Shown here in pieces: positions 45,521 to 54,403 of a stretch of 64,000 nt of DNA. Made by a program: the position numbers and the translations under genes. Positions within the stretch are counted from its first letter, which is position 1; each line of letters opens with the position of its first letter. The stretch is from NCBI RefSeq assembly GCF_019457635.1, contig NZ_CP080412.1, positions 3,100,001 through 3,164,000 of the forward strand. The letters are read 5' to 3'. This stretch comes from Shewanella mangrovisoli (lineage in GTDB: Bacteria; Pseudomonadota; Gammaproteobacteria; Enterobacterales; Shewanellaceae). The notes beneath the pieces are model-generated. The model was given only the letters and a program-made list of their open reading frames with translations. It was not told the DNA's origin and did no database searches.

Positions 45521-48211
45521 ATGAAAACGCCGAATACACCCCATAACACTTCGGATACCTCGACTAACACTGTGGCTCAAGCACAGGGTCAAGAGACAGC
45601 AGCTTCGATGAATTCACTTTCCTTAACGCCATTTTCTCTCAGTCAGACCCTAGATGTGTTTACCTTCCAAGCTTGGGTTAACACTCAACAGGGCGGGACG
45701 GTATTTCAATATTGCGACCAAGCCAATAATCCCTGCTTTACGCTACAAATAACGCCACTTGGGCATATCGATATTCGAGTAAACAGCCAGTTATTACAGA
45801 TTGACACTATATCCACCTTAGGCGGCTTAAATGATGGTTATTGGCATTTATTATCCATCACTTATCAATACCATGAATTAAGCTGTTTTATCGATGGCGC
45901 TCAAATCCATTTACAGCAGCATACAACGCCCTTAACGGATGAGGCTAAATTAAAAACCGAAAAACAGACTGCTGCGACTTTCGATGGAGAAATCGTTAAT
46001 ATTAATTTGATTGAAACCTGTTTAACAGATACTGAAATTTTAGATTGTTATTTACATCCACAGCAGCAAGCGGCGCTGATTGACAGCAACTTATATATTT
46101 ATCCCAAACAACATTCAAAGCAGACTCTCAACTTAATGCCAGCTCAATTGGCAAGGCAGGAAGTCATGCTGATTATTTTTAATGATACCGAATATAATTT
46201 TAGTAAGCAGAACTTAAACAGCAATAATTTTAACAAGCAGCTACCGAGTATTATCCCCGCCCATGAACGCTGCGCTTATATGATTGAATCCAGCAGTGAT
46301 AACTGGCCGCACTTTATTTACAAGGCGAACTATCAAGCCAAAGAAAGTACCGATATCAAACTGAGATTTGATATTTTAAAGTCCCTCACTCCCCATCGTT
46401 CACAGATTGATTTACAGCTAAGTAATGAGCTGGAATTTGATTGCTTTATCAGCCAATCAAATTCGAACCGATTAACGGCCGAGATCCGTATCAGCGAAAA
46501 TGTGGTCACCCGCCAAGCCAAGCATTTTATGCGCTTTATTAACGAAGTACGCAGCCATATTGCCAGCGATAACATCATTACCGATGGCCAGTATTATGCC
46601 GAGCAGGATTTTTGGGTAAGCACGGGACAACAGATGCTGGCCTACGAAAACGCCTGCCAACTGTTTAATCGCCGCTTGCAAAAAAGGCCCCTCGCCATCA
46701 TCAAATGCCGCACCAGCCAAGAGGTCAAGCTGGTCTACAAGACGGCGGTCGATTATCACTTAGCCATTAGTGTGCGTTCCAGCGGCCATGATCACGAAGG
46801 GGAAAGTGGCGAGACCAATAGCATAGTGATCGACCTATCCTTGATGAACAGCATCGAACTCGATCCCATCAGCGGCATCGTCGCCGTTGGGCCAGGTTGC
46901 ACTATGCGAGCCTTAACCAGTTATCTGGCGCAAAAGGGCTTAATGTTGCCCCACAGCACCAGCGCCTCCCATGCCTTAGCGGGCTTTATTATGGGCGGCG
47001 GCTGGGGACCTTGGTGCCGTAAATACGGCATGTGCTGCGAGAGCTTAGTGCAGGCAGAAATCGTGTTGGGCGTAGGTGAAACCCAAGTGGTGTCGGCGGC
47101 CAATAAGCCCGAACTCCTCTGGGCGCTGAAGGGCGGAGGAGGTTTAAGCTACGGTATTGTCACTCGTTTTTTTATTCAAACCTTTGCCCTGCCCCCAAGC
47201 CTGCTGAAATTTGAACTGGAATGGAACCCGTATCAGCAGGATAGCCAACAGCTACGAGAAACCACCCCGACCTTAAGATTATTGGAGCGTTGGGAGCAGA
47301 TTATTCTGGCCGATAATCTGCCTTGTTTGCTGGGCACCAACCTTAAAATCCAAGCCAAACCCACCGTATTGCCAGGGGTAAAACCGCCATTAAACACTGG
47401 CGTGCAGGATCCCCAAGAGGCTAAACATAACTGCATTATGTACGGCTATTGGGAGGGGAATCCTGCGAGCCTTGCACACTTTATCAAGACCCAGTTTAGT
47501 GAGGTCGGCTTAAAACCCAAAAGAGTGCAAATGGCGGCCATGGGCGGCTTAAGCCAATCCTATGGCGATGAATTGATGGAGAGCTGGAACCGTGAGGCGA
47601 TTCGGGATTTACAACCCGTCTTAAACCATAGAATGGCCGAACTGCTTAATGATACGGATATACAGCTGTATAAAAATCAGCGCCAACATTCGCAGGATTT
47701 GCTCAAGCCCGCGCCCCATAGGGTGACATCGCGCTTGGCCCATGCACAGGGGCTAAAACAGGGGTATATCGCGCTTATCGACAGCCTCACCTCATCTCAA
47801 CTGATTGATGGCAATCGGCAATTAGGCTTGTTTACCTATGTCACCCTAAGCGCCATTGCCGGTGATTTTTATCGCACACTTGGTGAAGTGCAAAAAAGCC
47901 AGAGCGCCTTCCCCTACAAGGAGCAGGCCTACATTATTCAGTATCAGGCATGGTGGAACAGCGAACTCCAAGAGCAAGCCTTAATGCAGGTTAACTCCGT
48001 CTATCCCCGAGTGAATAAGGCGCTCGACTGGATAGACACCTGCCGCGATGCCAGCATTGCCAATAGCTCAGGCGCCTTTATCAGCTTTAAGGACAATACC
48101 ATCCCGACCGCACGCTACTTTGGGCAAAATTATCAAATGTTGCAGCAGGTTAAGGCCAGTTATTGCCAAGATCCCTTAAATCATTTTCGCTCGCGCAAAT
48201 CCATTGTGTAG
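45521..48211 (+). CDS. LamG-like / FAD-linked oxidase fusion protein
   Basis: An 896-aa protein with two enzyme-scale parts. Residues about 25-170 form a LamG/concanavalin-A-like domain (FTFQAWVNTQQGGTVFQYCD, GYWHLLSITYQYHELSCFID). Residues about 395-890 are a berberine-bridge-type FAD oxidase. The flavin-binding SVRSSGHDHEGESGETN supplies the His expected to bond FAD, followed by FIMGGGWGPWCRKYGM and a C-terminal BBE segment (ARYFGQNYQMLQQVKASYC). The position that carries a second FAD-bonding Cys in related enzymes appears to be Ser (PHSTSASHALAG). No signal peptide. ATG 45521 has AAGG nine bases upstream; ATG 45512 is too close. The substrate may be a carbohydrate or a phenolic (inference). 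Confidence 0.85.
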   Translation: MKTPNTPHNTSDTSTNTVAQAQGQETAASMNSLSLTPFSLSQTLDVFTFQAWVNTQQGGTVFQYCDQANNPCFTLQITPLGHIDIRVNSQLLQIDTISTLGGLNDGYWHLLSITYQYHELSCFIDGAQIHLQQHTTPLTDEAKLKTEKQTAATFDGEIVNINLIETCLTDTEILDCYLHPQQQAALIDSNLYIYPKQHSKQTLNLMPAQLARQEVMLIIFNDTEYNFSKQNLNSNNFNKQLPSIIPAHERCAYMIESSSDNWPHFIYKANYQAKESTDIKLRFDILKSLTPHRSQIDLQLSNELEFDCFISQSNSNRLTAEIRISENVVTRQAKHFMRFINEVRSHIASDNIITDGQYYAEQDFWVSTGQQMLAYENACQLFNRRLQKRPLAIIKCRTSQEVKLVYKTAVDYHLAISVRSSGHDHEGESGETNSIVIDLSLMNSIELDPISGIVAVGPGCTMRALTSYLAQKGLMLPHSTSASHALAGFIMGGGWGPWCRKYGMCCESLVQAEIVLGVGETQVVSAANKPELLWALKGGGGLSYGIVTRFFIQTFALPPSLLKFELEWNPYQQDSQQLRETTPTLRLLERWEQIILADNLPCLLGTNLKIQAKPTVLPGVKPPLNTGVQDPQEAKHNCIMYGYWEGNPASLAHFIKTQFSEVGLKPKRVQMAAMGGLSQSYGDELMESWNREAIRDLQPVLNHRMAELLNDTDIQLYKNQRQHSQDLLKPAPHRVTSRLAHAQGLKQGYIALIDSLTSSQLIDGNRQLGLFTYVTLSAIAGDFYRTLGEVQKSQSAFPYKEQAYIIQYQAWWNSELQEQALMQVNSVYPRVNKALDWIDTCRDASIANSSGAFISFKDNTIPTARYFGQNYQMLQQVKASYCQDPLNHFRSRKSIV

Positions 48212-48387
48212 CAGAGGATTGATGGCTCGCTAGCGCAGTCAACTCATCAATCTCTGCTGGTGTGGGGCGGTCAGCATCTTTGCAACACCACGCCAACACG
48301 GCGTTCGCAATAGCGCTCGCCTAGGCGGCATTTTTAAGGCAAACTCAGCTTCCTTCGTCGTTGAATTATTTGCATTAAAGGTGATAC

Positions 48388-49284
48388 ATGACACCGCCAC
48401 CCGCACTGGCCATAGTGCTTGCCCTGCTGGCCGCGAGCCTAATGGGCACCATTGGCGTATTCGCCCGTTTTGCCGCCCTGCCCGCCGAACATATTACCTT
48501 TTACCGCCTGCTACTCGGCGCGCTGTTTTTAATGGCCTATATGCTGTTAACAGGTAAAGGACGGCAAATTCGCCACAAACCGAGCAAGCGCACCTTGGTC
48601 AATGGCGCTATGTTGGCGGGATTTATGGCTTTTTATATCGAGGCCATTGAATACACCCAAATGGCAACGGTGATCATGATTATCTATCTCGCCCCTGTAC
48701 TGGCGTCACTCTTTGCCCATTTTGTGTTTCACGAGAGGCTTAAGCGATCCAGCATCGCCACAGTGGTGCTCGCCTTGATGGGTTTTATGCTGATGCTGCC
48801 CGTGACCTCGAGTCAGTCACTCTACGACAATGAAATTATGGGGTATTTTTATGCCCTGCTCGCATTGCTCACCTATTGCGGCTTTATCTTAATCAACCGT
48901 AAACCGAGCGCCGCCTCGCCCTATCAAAGCACCTTAGTCCAGCTCAGTGTCGGCGCCCTCTGTTTACTGCCCTTAGTGTTAACGACACCCTTAGTACCGA
49001 GTCTGGATCAATTTGCTTGGCTGCTGGCGATTGGCTTCTTTCCGGGCTTTTTAGCCATTCTGTTTGCGGTAAAAGCCCTCGCACAACTGCCTTCGGTCAC
49101 CTATGGCACCCTCTCCTACGTCGAACCTGTGGTGGTGGTCGCACTCGCTTGGTGGTTATTTGATGAGGCGCTCACAACGCAGCAAATGCTGGGGGTATCG
49201 CTGATTATGTTGGCGGGCATGGCACAGGGCTACTTAAGCCAGCGCCACTCGGCCAGCAAAACCTTGAAGGGTTGCCCGACTTAA
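48388..49284 (+). CDS. EamA/DMT-family transporter
   Basis: A 298-aa inner-membrane protein with ten hydrophobic helices. LAASLMGTIGVFARFAALP opens the first EamA half and SYVEPVVVVALAWWLFDEAL the end of the second. A strong AAAGGTGA ribosome site lies five bases before the ATG. Cargo is unknown. It ends about 90 bp before a bidirectional terminator. Confidence 0.88.
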   Translation: MTPPPALAIVLALLAASLMGTIGVFARFAALPAEHITFYRLLLGALFLMAYMLLTGKGRQIRHKPSKRTLVNGAMLAGFMAFYIEAIEYTQMATVIMIIYLAPVLASLFAHFVFHERLKRSSIATVVLALMGFMLMLPVTSSQSLYDNEIMGYFYALLALLTYCGFILINRKPSAASPYQSTLVQLSVGALCLLPLVLTTPLVPSLDQFAWLLAIGFFPGFLAILFAVKALAQLPSVTYGTLSYVEPVVVVALAWWLFDEALTTQQMLGVSLIMLAGMAQGYLSQRHSASKTLKGCPT

Positions 49285-49290
49285 GCGCCC

Positions 49291-49350
49291 AGTTAAACAC
49301 AAAGCTAAGCGCATAGTTAAAGGTGAAGTTAAACGCAAAGTTAAGCGCAC
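49291..49350 (+). repeat. Imperfect 24-bp direct repeat
   Basis: A 24-bp unit starting AGTTAAAC and ending AAGCGCAY occurs at 49291-49314 and 49327-49350, with a half copy (AGTTAAAGGTGA) between. Three to four mismatches. It sits in the 3' untranslated region of the EamA gene. Confidence 0.6.
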
Positions 49351-49370
49351 AATTCAAACCTCAGCAACAA

Positions 49371-49394
49371 AAACGCCGCTAATAAGCGGCGTTT
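49371..49394. terminator. Bidirectional terminator, EamA / ABC-F
   Basis: Stem AAACGCCGCT / AGCGGCGTTT with an AATA loop and flanking A and T runs, between converging genes. Confidence 0.93.
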
Positions 49395-49430
49395 TTTATC
49401 TGATCACTTAAGGCTATTTAAAACAATTAA

Positions 49431-51023
49431 TTAGCCTTCAATGCCTTTGCTCACGAGGAACTCATCGTAGGTGCCCTTGAAGTCATTCACGCCGTTCGGA
49501 GTGATTTCAAGGATACGGTTGGCCAGTGACGATACGAATGCGCGGTCGTGGCTCACAAACAACAAGGTGCCTTCGTATTTTTCCAGCGCGTTGTTTAATG
49601 ATTCGATCGATTCCATATCCATGTGGTTGGTTGGTTCGTCGAGCATCAGGATATTTGGCTTTTGCATGATGAGCTTACCAAATAACATACGACCCTTTTC
49701 ACCACCCGACAGCACTTTAACTGACTTTTTGATGTCGTCGGCGCTAAACAGCATACGGCCTAAAATACCGCGTACCGCTTGGTCGTCGTCCTCTGGTTTA
49801 CGCCATTGGCTCATCCACTCGAAGAGGGTCATGTCGTTTTCGAAATCTGACTCATGGTCCTGCGCGTAGTAGCCGATGTTGCTGTTTTCAGACCACTGGA
49901 TCAGACCTTCATCCTGTGGAATATCATGGATTAAGGTACGCAGTAAGGTCGTTTTACCCACACCGTTCTCACCGAGGATGGCGATACGCTCACCCACTTC
50001 AACGATAAGGTTCAAATCTTTAAACAGCGGCGTGTCGTAACCTTTGGCTAAGTTTTCAACCACTAATGCGTTACGGAACAGTTTCTTTTCCTGATCGAAA
50101 CGAATGAATGGGTTAACACGGCTAGAGGCTTTAACTTCTTCCAGCTTGATCTTATCGATTTGACGCGCGCGCGAAGTCGCTTGTTTTGCCTTAGAAGCGT
50201 TCGCAGAGAAGCGCGCCACGAAGGTTTGCAGCTCAGAGATTTGCGCTTTCTTCTTGGCGTTGTCGGCCAGCAGACGCTCACGGGCCTGAGAGGCCGCTTG
50301 CATGTATTCGTCGTAGTTACCTGGGTAAACGCGCAGTTCACCGTAGTTCAAGTCTGCCATATGGGTACAGACTGAGTTTAAGAAGTAACGGTCGTGCGAA
50401 ATGATGATCATGGTGCTGTCGCGTTGGTTCAGTACGTCCTGTAACCAGCGGATAGTGTCGATGTCCAAGTTGTTGGTAGGTTCGTCGAGCAGCAGTACGT
50501 CTGGATCTGAGAACAGCGCCTGCGCCAATAACACCCGCAGTTTTAAACCTGGAGCGATTTCAGACATCAGACCGAAATGGCTTTCGATACCAATACCGAC
50601 ACCAAGCAAGAGTTCACCGGCGCGAGATTCGGCGGTGTAACCGTCCATTTCGGCAAATTCCATCTCAAGGTTTGCCACGGCAATGCCGTCTTCTTCGCTC
50701 ATTTCTGGCAGAGAATAAATACGGTCACGCTCTTGCTTCACCTTCCACAGTTCACGGTGACCCATGATCACTGTGTCGATAAGGGTGAATTCCTCATAAC
50801 CGAATTGGTTCTGGCTTAACTTACCCAGACGCTCGTTGACGTCTAAGGATACGTTACCGCTGCTCGGCTCTAGATCACCGCAAAGGATCTTCATGAAGGT
50901 TGATTTACCGCAGCCGTTCGCACCGATAAGACCGTAACGGTTACCGCCGCCGAATTTAACTGAGATGTTTTCAAACAGTGGCTTAGAGCCAAACTGCATG
51001 GTGATATTCGCTGTAGTGATCAG
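49431..51023 (-). CDS. ybiT: ABC-F family ATPase (YbiT-like), probable CTG start
   Basis: A soluble tandem ABC ATPase of about 530 aa, of the ABC-F class that acts on ribosomes. Two Walker A loops (GANGCGKST and GENGVGKTT), two Walker B segments ([22 protein letters not shown]) and the linker between them are intact. The N-terminus [20 protein letters not shown] matches YbiT closely. Homologues begin [12 protein letters not shown] or similar. Here the matching codon at 51023 is CTG, with GGAAG six bases upstream. The only other in-frame starts are a TTG at 51071 without a ribosome site and an internal ATG that would remove the first beta-strand. Confidence 0.92.
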   Translation of the reverse strand: MITTANITMQFGSKPLFENISVKFGGGNRYGLIGANGCGKSTFMKILCGDLEPSSGNVSLDVNERLGKLSQNQFGYEEFTLIDTVIMGHRELWKVKQERDRIYSLPEMSEEDGIAVANLEMEFAEMDGYTAESRAGELLLGVGIGIESHFGLMSEIAPGLKLRVLLAQALFSDPDVLLLDEPTNNLDIDTIRWLQDVLNQRDSTMIIISHDRYFLNSVCTHMADLNYGELRVYPGNYDEYMQAASQARERLLADNAKKKAQISELQTFVARFSANASKAKQATSRARQIDKIKLEEVKASSRVNPFIRFDQEKKLFRNALVVENLAKGYDTPLFKDLNLIVEVGERIAILGENGVGKTTLLRTLIHDIPQDEGLIQWSENSNIGYYAQDHESDFENDMTLFEWMSQWRKPEDDDQAVRGILGRMLFSADDIKKSVKVLSGGEKGRMLFGKLIMQKPNILMLDEPTNHMDMESIESLNNALEKYEGTLLFVSHDRAFVSSLANRILEITPNGVNDFKGTYDEFLVSKGIEG

Positions 51024-51512
51024 TACGAACTTCCAAATCGAGTTAGGTTGGCCGGACGTCTGGCAAGGCAACTAAGTATAAACCTATTTGCAAAAGCCAA
51101 GTTGTCTAACCTGAGGGGGTAAAAATAAACGTGGCACTATAGCAGTTTGGGCTAAATTATCAACTAAAAAGGCCTACTTAGCCGCGAATCGTCAAGCAAA
51201 ATAACGGGCTAGAAGGCTTATTTAAGTGCTGGCATTAACCTAAGCTAACGGCTTATTTCAGCAACATTTTTACCGAATGATTCAAGCTAATAGAATTGGA
51301 TGACAGCAGGATGAATCCACTCAAGTGATTAGCGAGTCGAATGTAACGTTTGGGCTGAGGGCTGAGGTATGTGCTTGAGTTTGGGCGGGGACTGAGGCTG
51401 AGATTTATGTTCAAACAATACAGCCCGCAAAATGCGGGCTGTATCGGGAGTGCTTACTTACTGCCTCACGATTTAACGAGGCAAAGTGTTATCACTCATG
51501 CGAGCGCAAGCG
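51024..51512. other. Intergenic region with a 12-bp-arm hairpin
   Basis: About 490 bp between ybiT and copA, both on the minus strand. A perfect hairpin ATACAGCCCGCA / TGCGGGCTGTAT with a three-base loop (51418-51444) lies 70 bp past the copA stop and is probably its terminator. The stretch 51,340-51,410 is rich in GGCTGAG-like words. No gene is supported. Confidence 0.65.
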
Positions 51513-53774
51513 TTATAACTTTTGCTGTCTTAGCCGATTCGCATTGGTGACCACAGTTAGGGAAGACAGCGCCATCGCCGCCCCGGCAATCACTGGGCTT
51601 AACAACATCCCCGTGAGTGGATACAAGACGCCCGCCGCCACAGGAATACCGAAACTGTTGTAGATAAAGGCCCCAAACAGGTTTTGCTTAATATTGCGAA
51701 TGGTCGCGCGGGAAAGTGCCAATAAGTTAGCAATCACTATCAGCTGCTGGGACAGCAGAGTCATATCAGCGCTTTCGATCGCCACCTCAGTGCCCGATCC
51801 CATGGCGATCCCCACATCGGCGCTCATCAAGGCAGGCGCATCGTTGATACCGTCCCCCACCATGGCAACCACATGGCCTTGCTGTTGTAAGGCTTTAATA
51901 TGCTGCTGTTTTTGCTCGGGTAACACGCCCGCTATCACTTCCTCTATGCCCACTTGAGCTGCCACCGCCTGCGCCGTTTGCGGATTATCGCCAGTCAGCA
52001 GCACTACGCGAATCCCCTGTGAGCGGATGGCGCTAATGGCTTCTTTAGCGTCGGCCTTGATCGGATCGGCAATGGCGATAGTGGCCACTAACTTGCCCGC
52101 CTTGGCGACATAAATCGCCGTCTTACCCTGTTTGGCAAATTGTGTGGCGGCTTCTACCGCAAAGCCTGAGTGGCTGCCTGTCACGCCCTTCCCTGACTGC
52201 ACATCAAATGCCGCCATTAAAGCTTGATTACCCACTAAAAAGTCGGCGCCATCGACTCGCCCTTCGATGCCCTTACCTTGATGATTGGTAAAAATCTCGG
52301 TCGCAGGCAATGGAATCGAGGCTTGCTTAACATAGCTAACCATTGCGCTGGCCAGCGGATGCTCTGAATGCTGCTCAAGACTGGCGATAGCGCCAAGCAG
52401 TGCGCGCTTGTCTTCATCACTGAGCGCTTGTCCATTGCCCTCAACCCAGTGGATACCGGTCACTTGGGGTTTACCCTGAGTCACTGTGCCGGTTTTATCC
52501 AACACCACACAATCGACCTTGCTGGCGCTTTGCAGTGCTTCACCATTTTTAACCAATACGCCCATTTGAGCGGCGCGGCCAACGGACACCATGATAGACA
52601 TAGGTGTCGCTAATCCTAAGGCGCAGGGACAGGCGATGATCAGCACGCTGGTGAGCACTACAAGTGCATGACTGAGCGCGGGTTCTGGCCCAACAAGATA
52701 CCAAATCGCCGCCGCGAGTAAGGCGATGACCACAACGGTTGGCACAAATACCGCCGAAATTTTATCGGCCAGACGGCCAATCGGCATCTTTGAGGTTTGC
52801 GCCTCCTGCACCAGTGCGATGATTTTGGCAAGGCGCGTATCCTGCTGCCCAGCGGTCACTCGGTAGACTAAACTGCCGTTACCATTGACAGTTCCCGCAC
52901 TGAGATTATCGCCAACATGCTTAGGCACAGGAATAGGTTCGCCCGTCAGCATGGCCTCATCGAGTAATGACTGGCCGGACTCCACCACGCCATCGAGTGC
53001 GACCCTGTCGCCGGGTCGAAGTCTGAGTTTATCCCCTAGTTTGAGCTGATCGATTTCCACCTCTTCATCGCCATTGTCACCAATACGAATCGCGGTAGAA
53101 GATTGCAGGCCGAGCAAACTCTGCACCGCTTCGCTGGTCTTGCCCCGAGCTTTGAGTTCGAGGGCGTGGCCTAAGTTAATTAAGCCTAAAATCATCACGC
53201 TCGCCTCGAAGTACACGTGGCGAGTGTCCATGGGAAACGCACTCGGGATAAGCACCACCAGCATGGAATAGAGCCATGCCGTGCTGGTACCTAACACGAT
53301 TAAGGTATCCATATTGGTGGTTTTGGCTTTAAGCGCGCGCCACATTCCCTGATAGAAATGGCGCCCTGTACCGACTAAAAGTGCTAGGGTAACTAAGCCC
53401 ATTATGCCCCAGCCAAGCTGCATGCTAGGGCTATTAATCATCATTTCGCCGCCCAGTAATCCCCATAACATCATAGGGATACCGACAGCAAGCGCGGCGA
53501 TAGCCTGACGCATCCGCAGGCGATACTCAGCCGCATCTTCGACCCGTTTTTCCTCTGCGGCCGCCTTTGCGTCCACAATCAACTGGGCGGGATAGCCCGC
53601 CTTATCCATCACTGCCAGCGCCGCATCGCTGCTCATCTTGCCATCCACTGTCACTTGTTTATCGGCGAGATTGATACGGGCACTCACATTCGGCTCGGCC
53701 GCAAAAGCCTTTTCAATTTTGGCCACACAGCCTGCACAATTCATGGTGGCAACATAGAGTTTTATCTGCGACAT
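51513..53774 (-). CDS. copA: CopA, Cu(I)-exporting P-type ATPase
   Basis: A 753-aa P1B-type ATPase of the inner membrane. One N-terminal metal-binding domain carries MNCAGC. The membrane metal site is ACPCALGLATP, the phosphorylation site DKTGTVTQGKP, and the hinge GDGINDAPALMSADVGIAMG. It pumps Cu(I) out of the cytoplasm. The divergent MerR gene cueR and a CueR-type promoter between them show control by copper. Some members handle Ag(I) as well. AGGGATCTTCC precedes the ATG. Confidence 0.95.
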   Translation of the reverse strand: MSQIKLYVATMNCAGCVAKIEKAFAAEPNVSARINLADKQVTVDGKMSSDAALAVMDKAGYPAQLIVDAKAAAEEKRVEDAAEYRLRMRQAIAALAVGIPMMLWGLLGGEMMINSPSMQLGWGIMGLVTLALLVGTGRHFYQGMWRALKAKTTNMDTLIVLGTSTAWLYSMLVVLIPSAFPMDTRHVYFEASVMILGLINLGHALELKARGKTSEAVQSLLGLQSSTAIRIGDNGDEEVEIDQLKLGDKLRLRPGDRVALDGVVESGQSLLDEAMLTGEPIPVPKHVGDNLSAGTVNGNGSLVYRVTAGQQDTRLAKIIALVQEAQTSKMPIGRLADKISAVFVPTVVVIALLAAAIWYLVGPEPALSHALVVLTSVLIIACPCALGLATPMSIMVSVGRAAQMGVLVKNGEALQSASKVDCVVLDKTGTVTQGKPQVTGIHWVEGNGQALSDEDKRALLGAIASLEQHSEHPLASAMVSYVKQASIPLPATEIFTNHQGKGIEGRVDGADFLVGNQALMAAFDVQSGKGVTGSHSGFAVEAATQFAKQGKTAIYVAKAGKLVATIAIADPIKADAKEAISAIRSQGIRVVLLTGDNPQTAQAVAAQVGIEEVIAGVLPEQKQQHIKALQQQGHVVAMVGDGINDAPALMSADVGIAMGSGTEVAIESADMTLLSQQLIVIANLLALSRATIRNIKQNLFGAFIYNSFGIPVAAGVLYPLTGMLLSPVIAGAAMALSSLTVVTNANRLRQQKL

Positions 53775-53811
53775 GGAAGATCCCTCACTTGAACTTAACC
53801 GCTATAGGATT

Positions 53812-53842
53812 AAGATAAAGTCTCCCATCACGGGAGAGTCAA
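53812..53842 (-). promoter_or_regulatory. CueR-controlled copA promoter
   Basis: On the minus strand, TTGACT (-35) and TATCTT (-10) are separated by exactly 19 bases, longer than usual. The spacer holds the inverted repeat CTCCC-GTGAT-GGGAG. This is the classic MerR/CueR layout, in which the regulator bends an over-long spacer to activate. Confidence 0.9.
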
Positions 53843-53911
53843 GGGTGTTTTTGTGGCAAGTATCACACTTGTCTGCACGAGTCTTTAGAACAGATAAGAA
53901 CCGAGGTCAGT

Positions 53912-54301
53912 ATGAAAATTGGTGAAGTCGCGAAGCACACAGGGTTAAGCGTCAAAAGCATACGCTATTACCACGATATCGGCCTTGTCTGCGGCGAGCG
54001 TAACGAGGCGGGATACAGGGTGTATCGCCATCGGGATATCGAATCGCTGAAATTTGTGCACCAGTGCCGCGACTTAGGTTTTAGCCTCGAGGATTGCAAA
54101 CTCCTGCTTGGCCTTCGCAATAACGATAGCCGCAATGCCGAAGATGTGAAGCAACTCACCCGCAACCATTTGGCCTATGTCGAGGAGCAAATTGGTAAAT
54201 TGCAGAATCTGCGCAGCCAGTTACAGCAAATGGTCAGCGAGTGCCAGGGTGGCGAGCAACCCCACTGCGCGATTATTGATAGCCTTAATCACCAACACTA
54301 A
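53912..54301 (+). CDS. cueR: CueR, MerR-family copper-responsive regulator
   Basis: A 129-aa MerR-family activator: helix-turn-helix MKIGEVAKHTGLSVKSIRYY, a coiled-coil dimer helix (about 80-108), and the metal loop CQGGEQPHC, a C-x7-C pair as in CueR that binds Cu(I). It should sense cytoplasmic copper and switch on copA from the divergent promoter. GAGG precedes the ATG. Confidence 0.95.
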   Translation: MKIGEVAKHTGLSVKSIRYYHDIGLVCGERNEAGYRVYRHRDIESLKFVHQCRDLGFSLEDCKLLLGLRNNDSRNAEDVKQLTRNHLAYVEEQIGKLQNLRSQLQQMVSECQGGEQPHCAIIDSLNHQH

Positions 54302-54333
54302 ATGCTTAATTCTCTGCATTAACACGCAGCCAT

Positions 54334-54363
54334 AAAAAAGCCTGCTTGGATGCAGGCTTTTTT
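54334..54363. terminator. Bidirectional terminator, cueR / S9 peptidase
   Basis: Stem AAAAAAGCCTGC / GCAGGCTTTTTT with a six-base loop between converging genes. Confidence 0.95.
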
Positions 54364-54403
54364 ATGGGGTTATCGCGAACTCTGAGGTCTAAACGCCAAG
54401 GCT

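Noticed and set aside
49291..49350. Direct repeats considered as a CRISPR or minisatellite
   Set aside because: Only two imperfect units and a half copy, spacers far too short, no cas genes. Recorded as a simple repeat.
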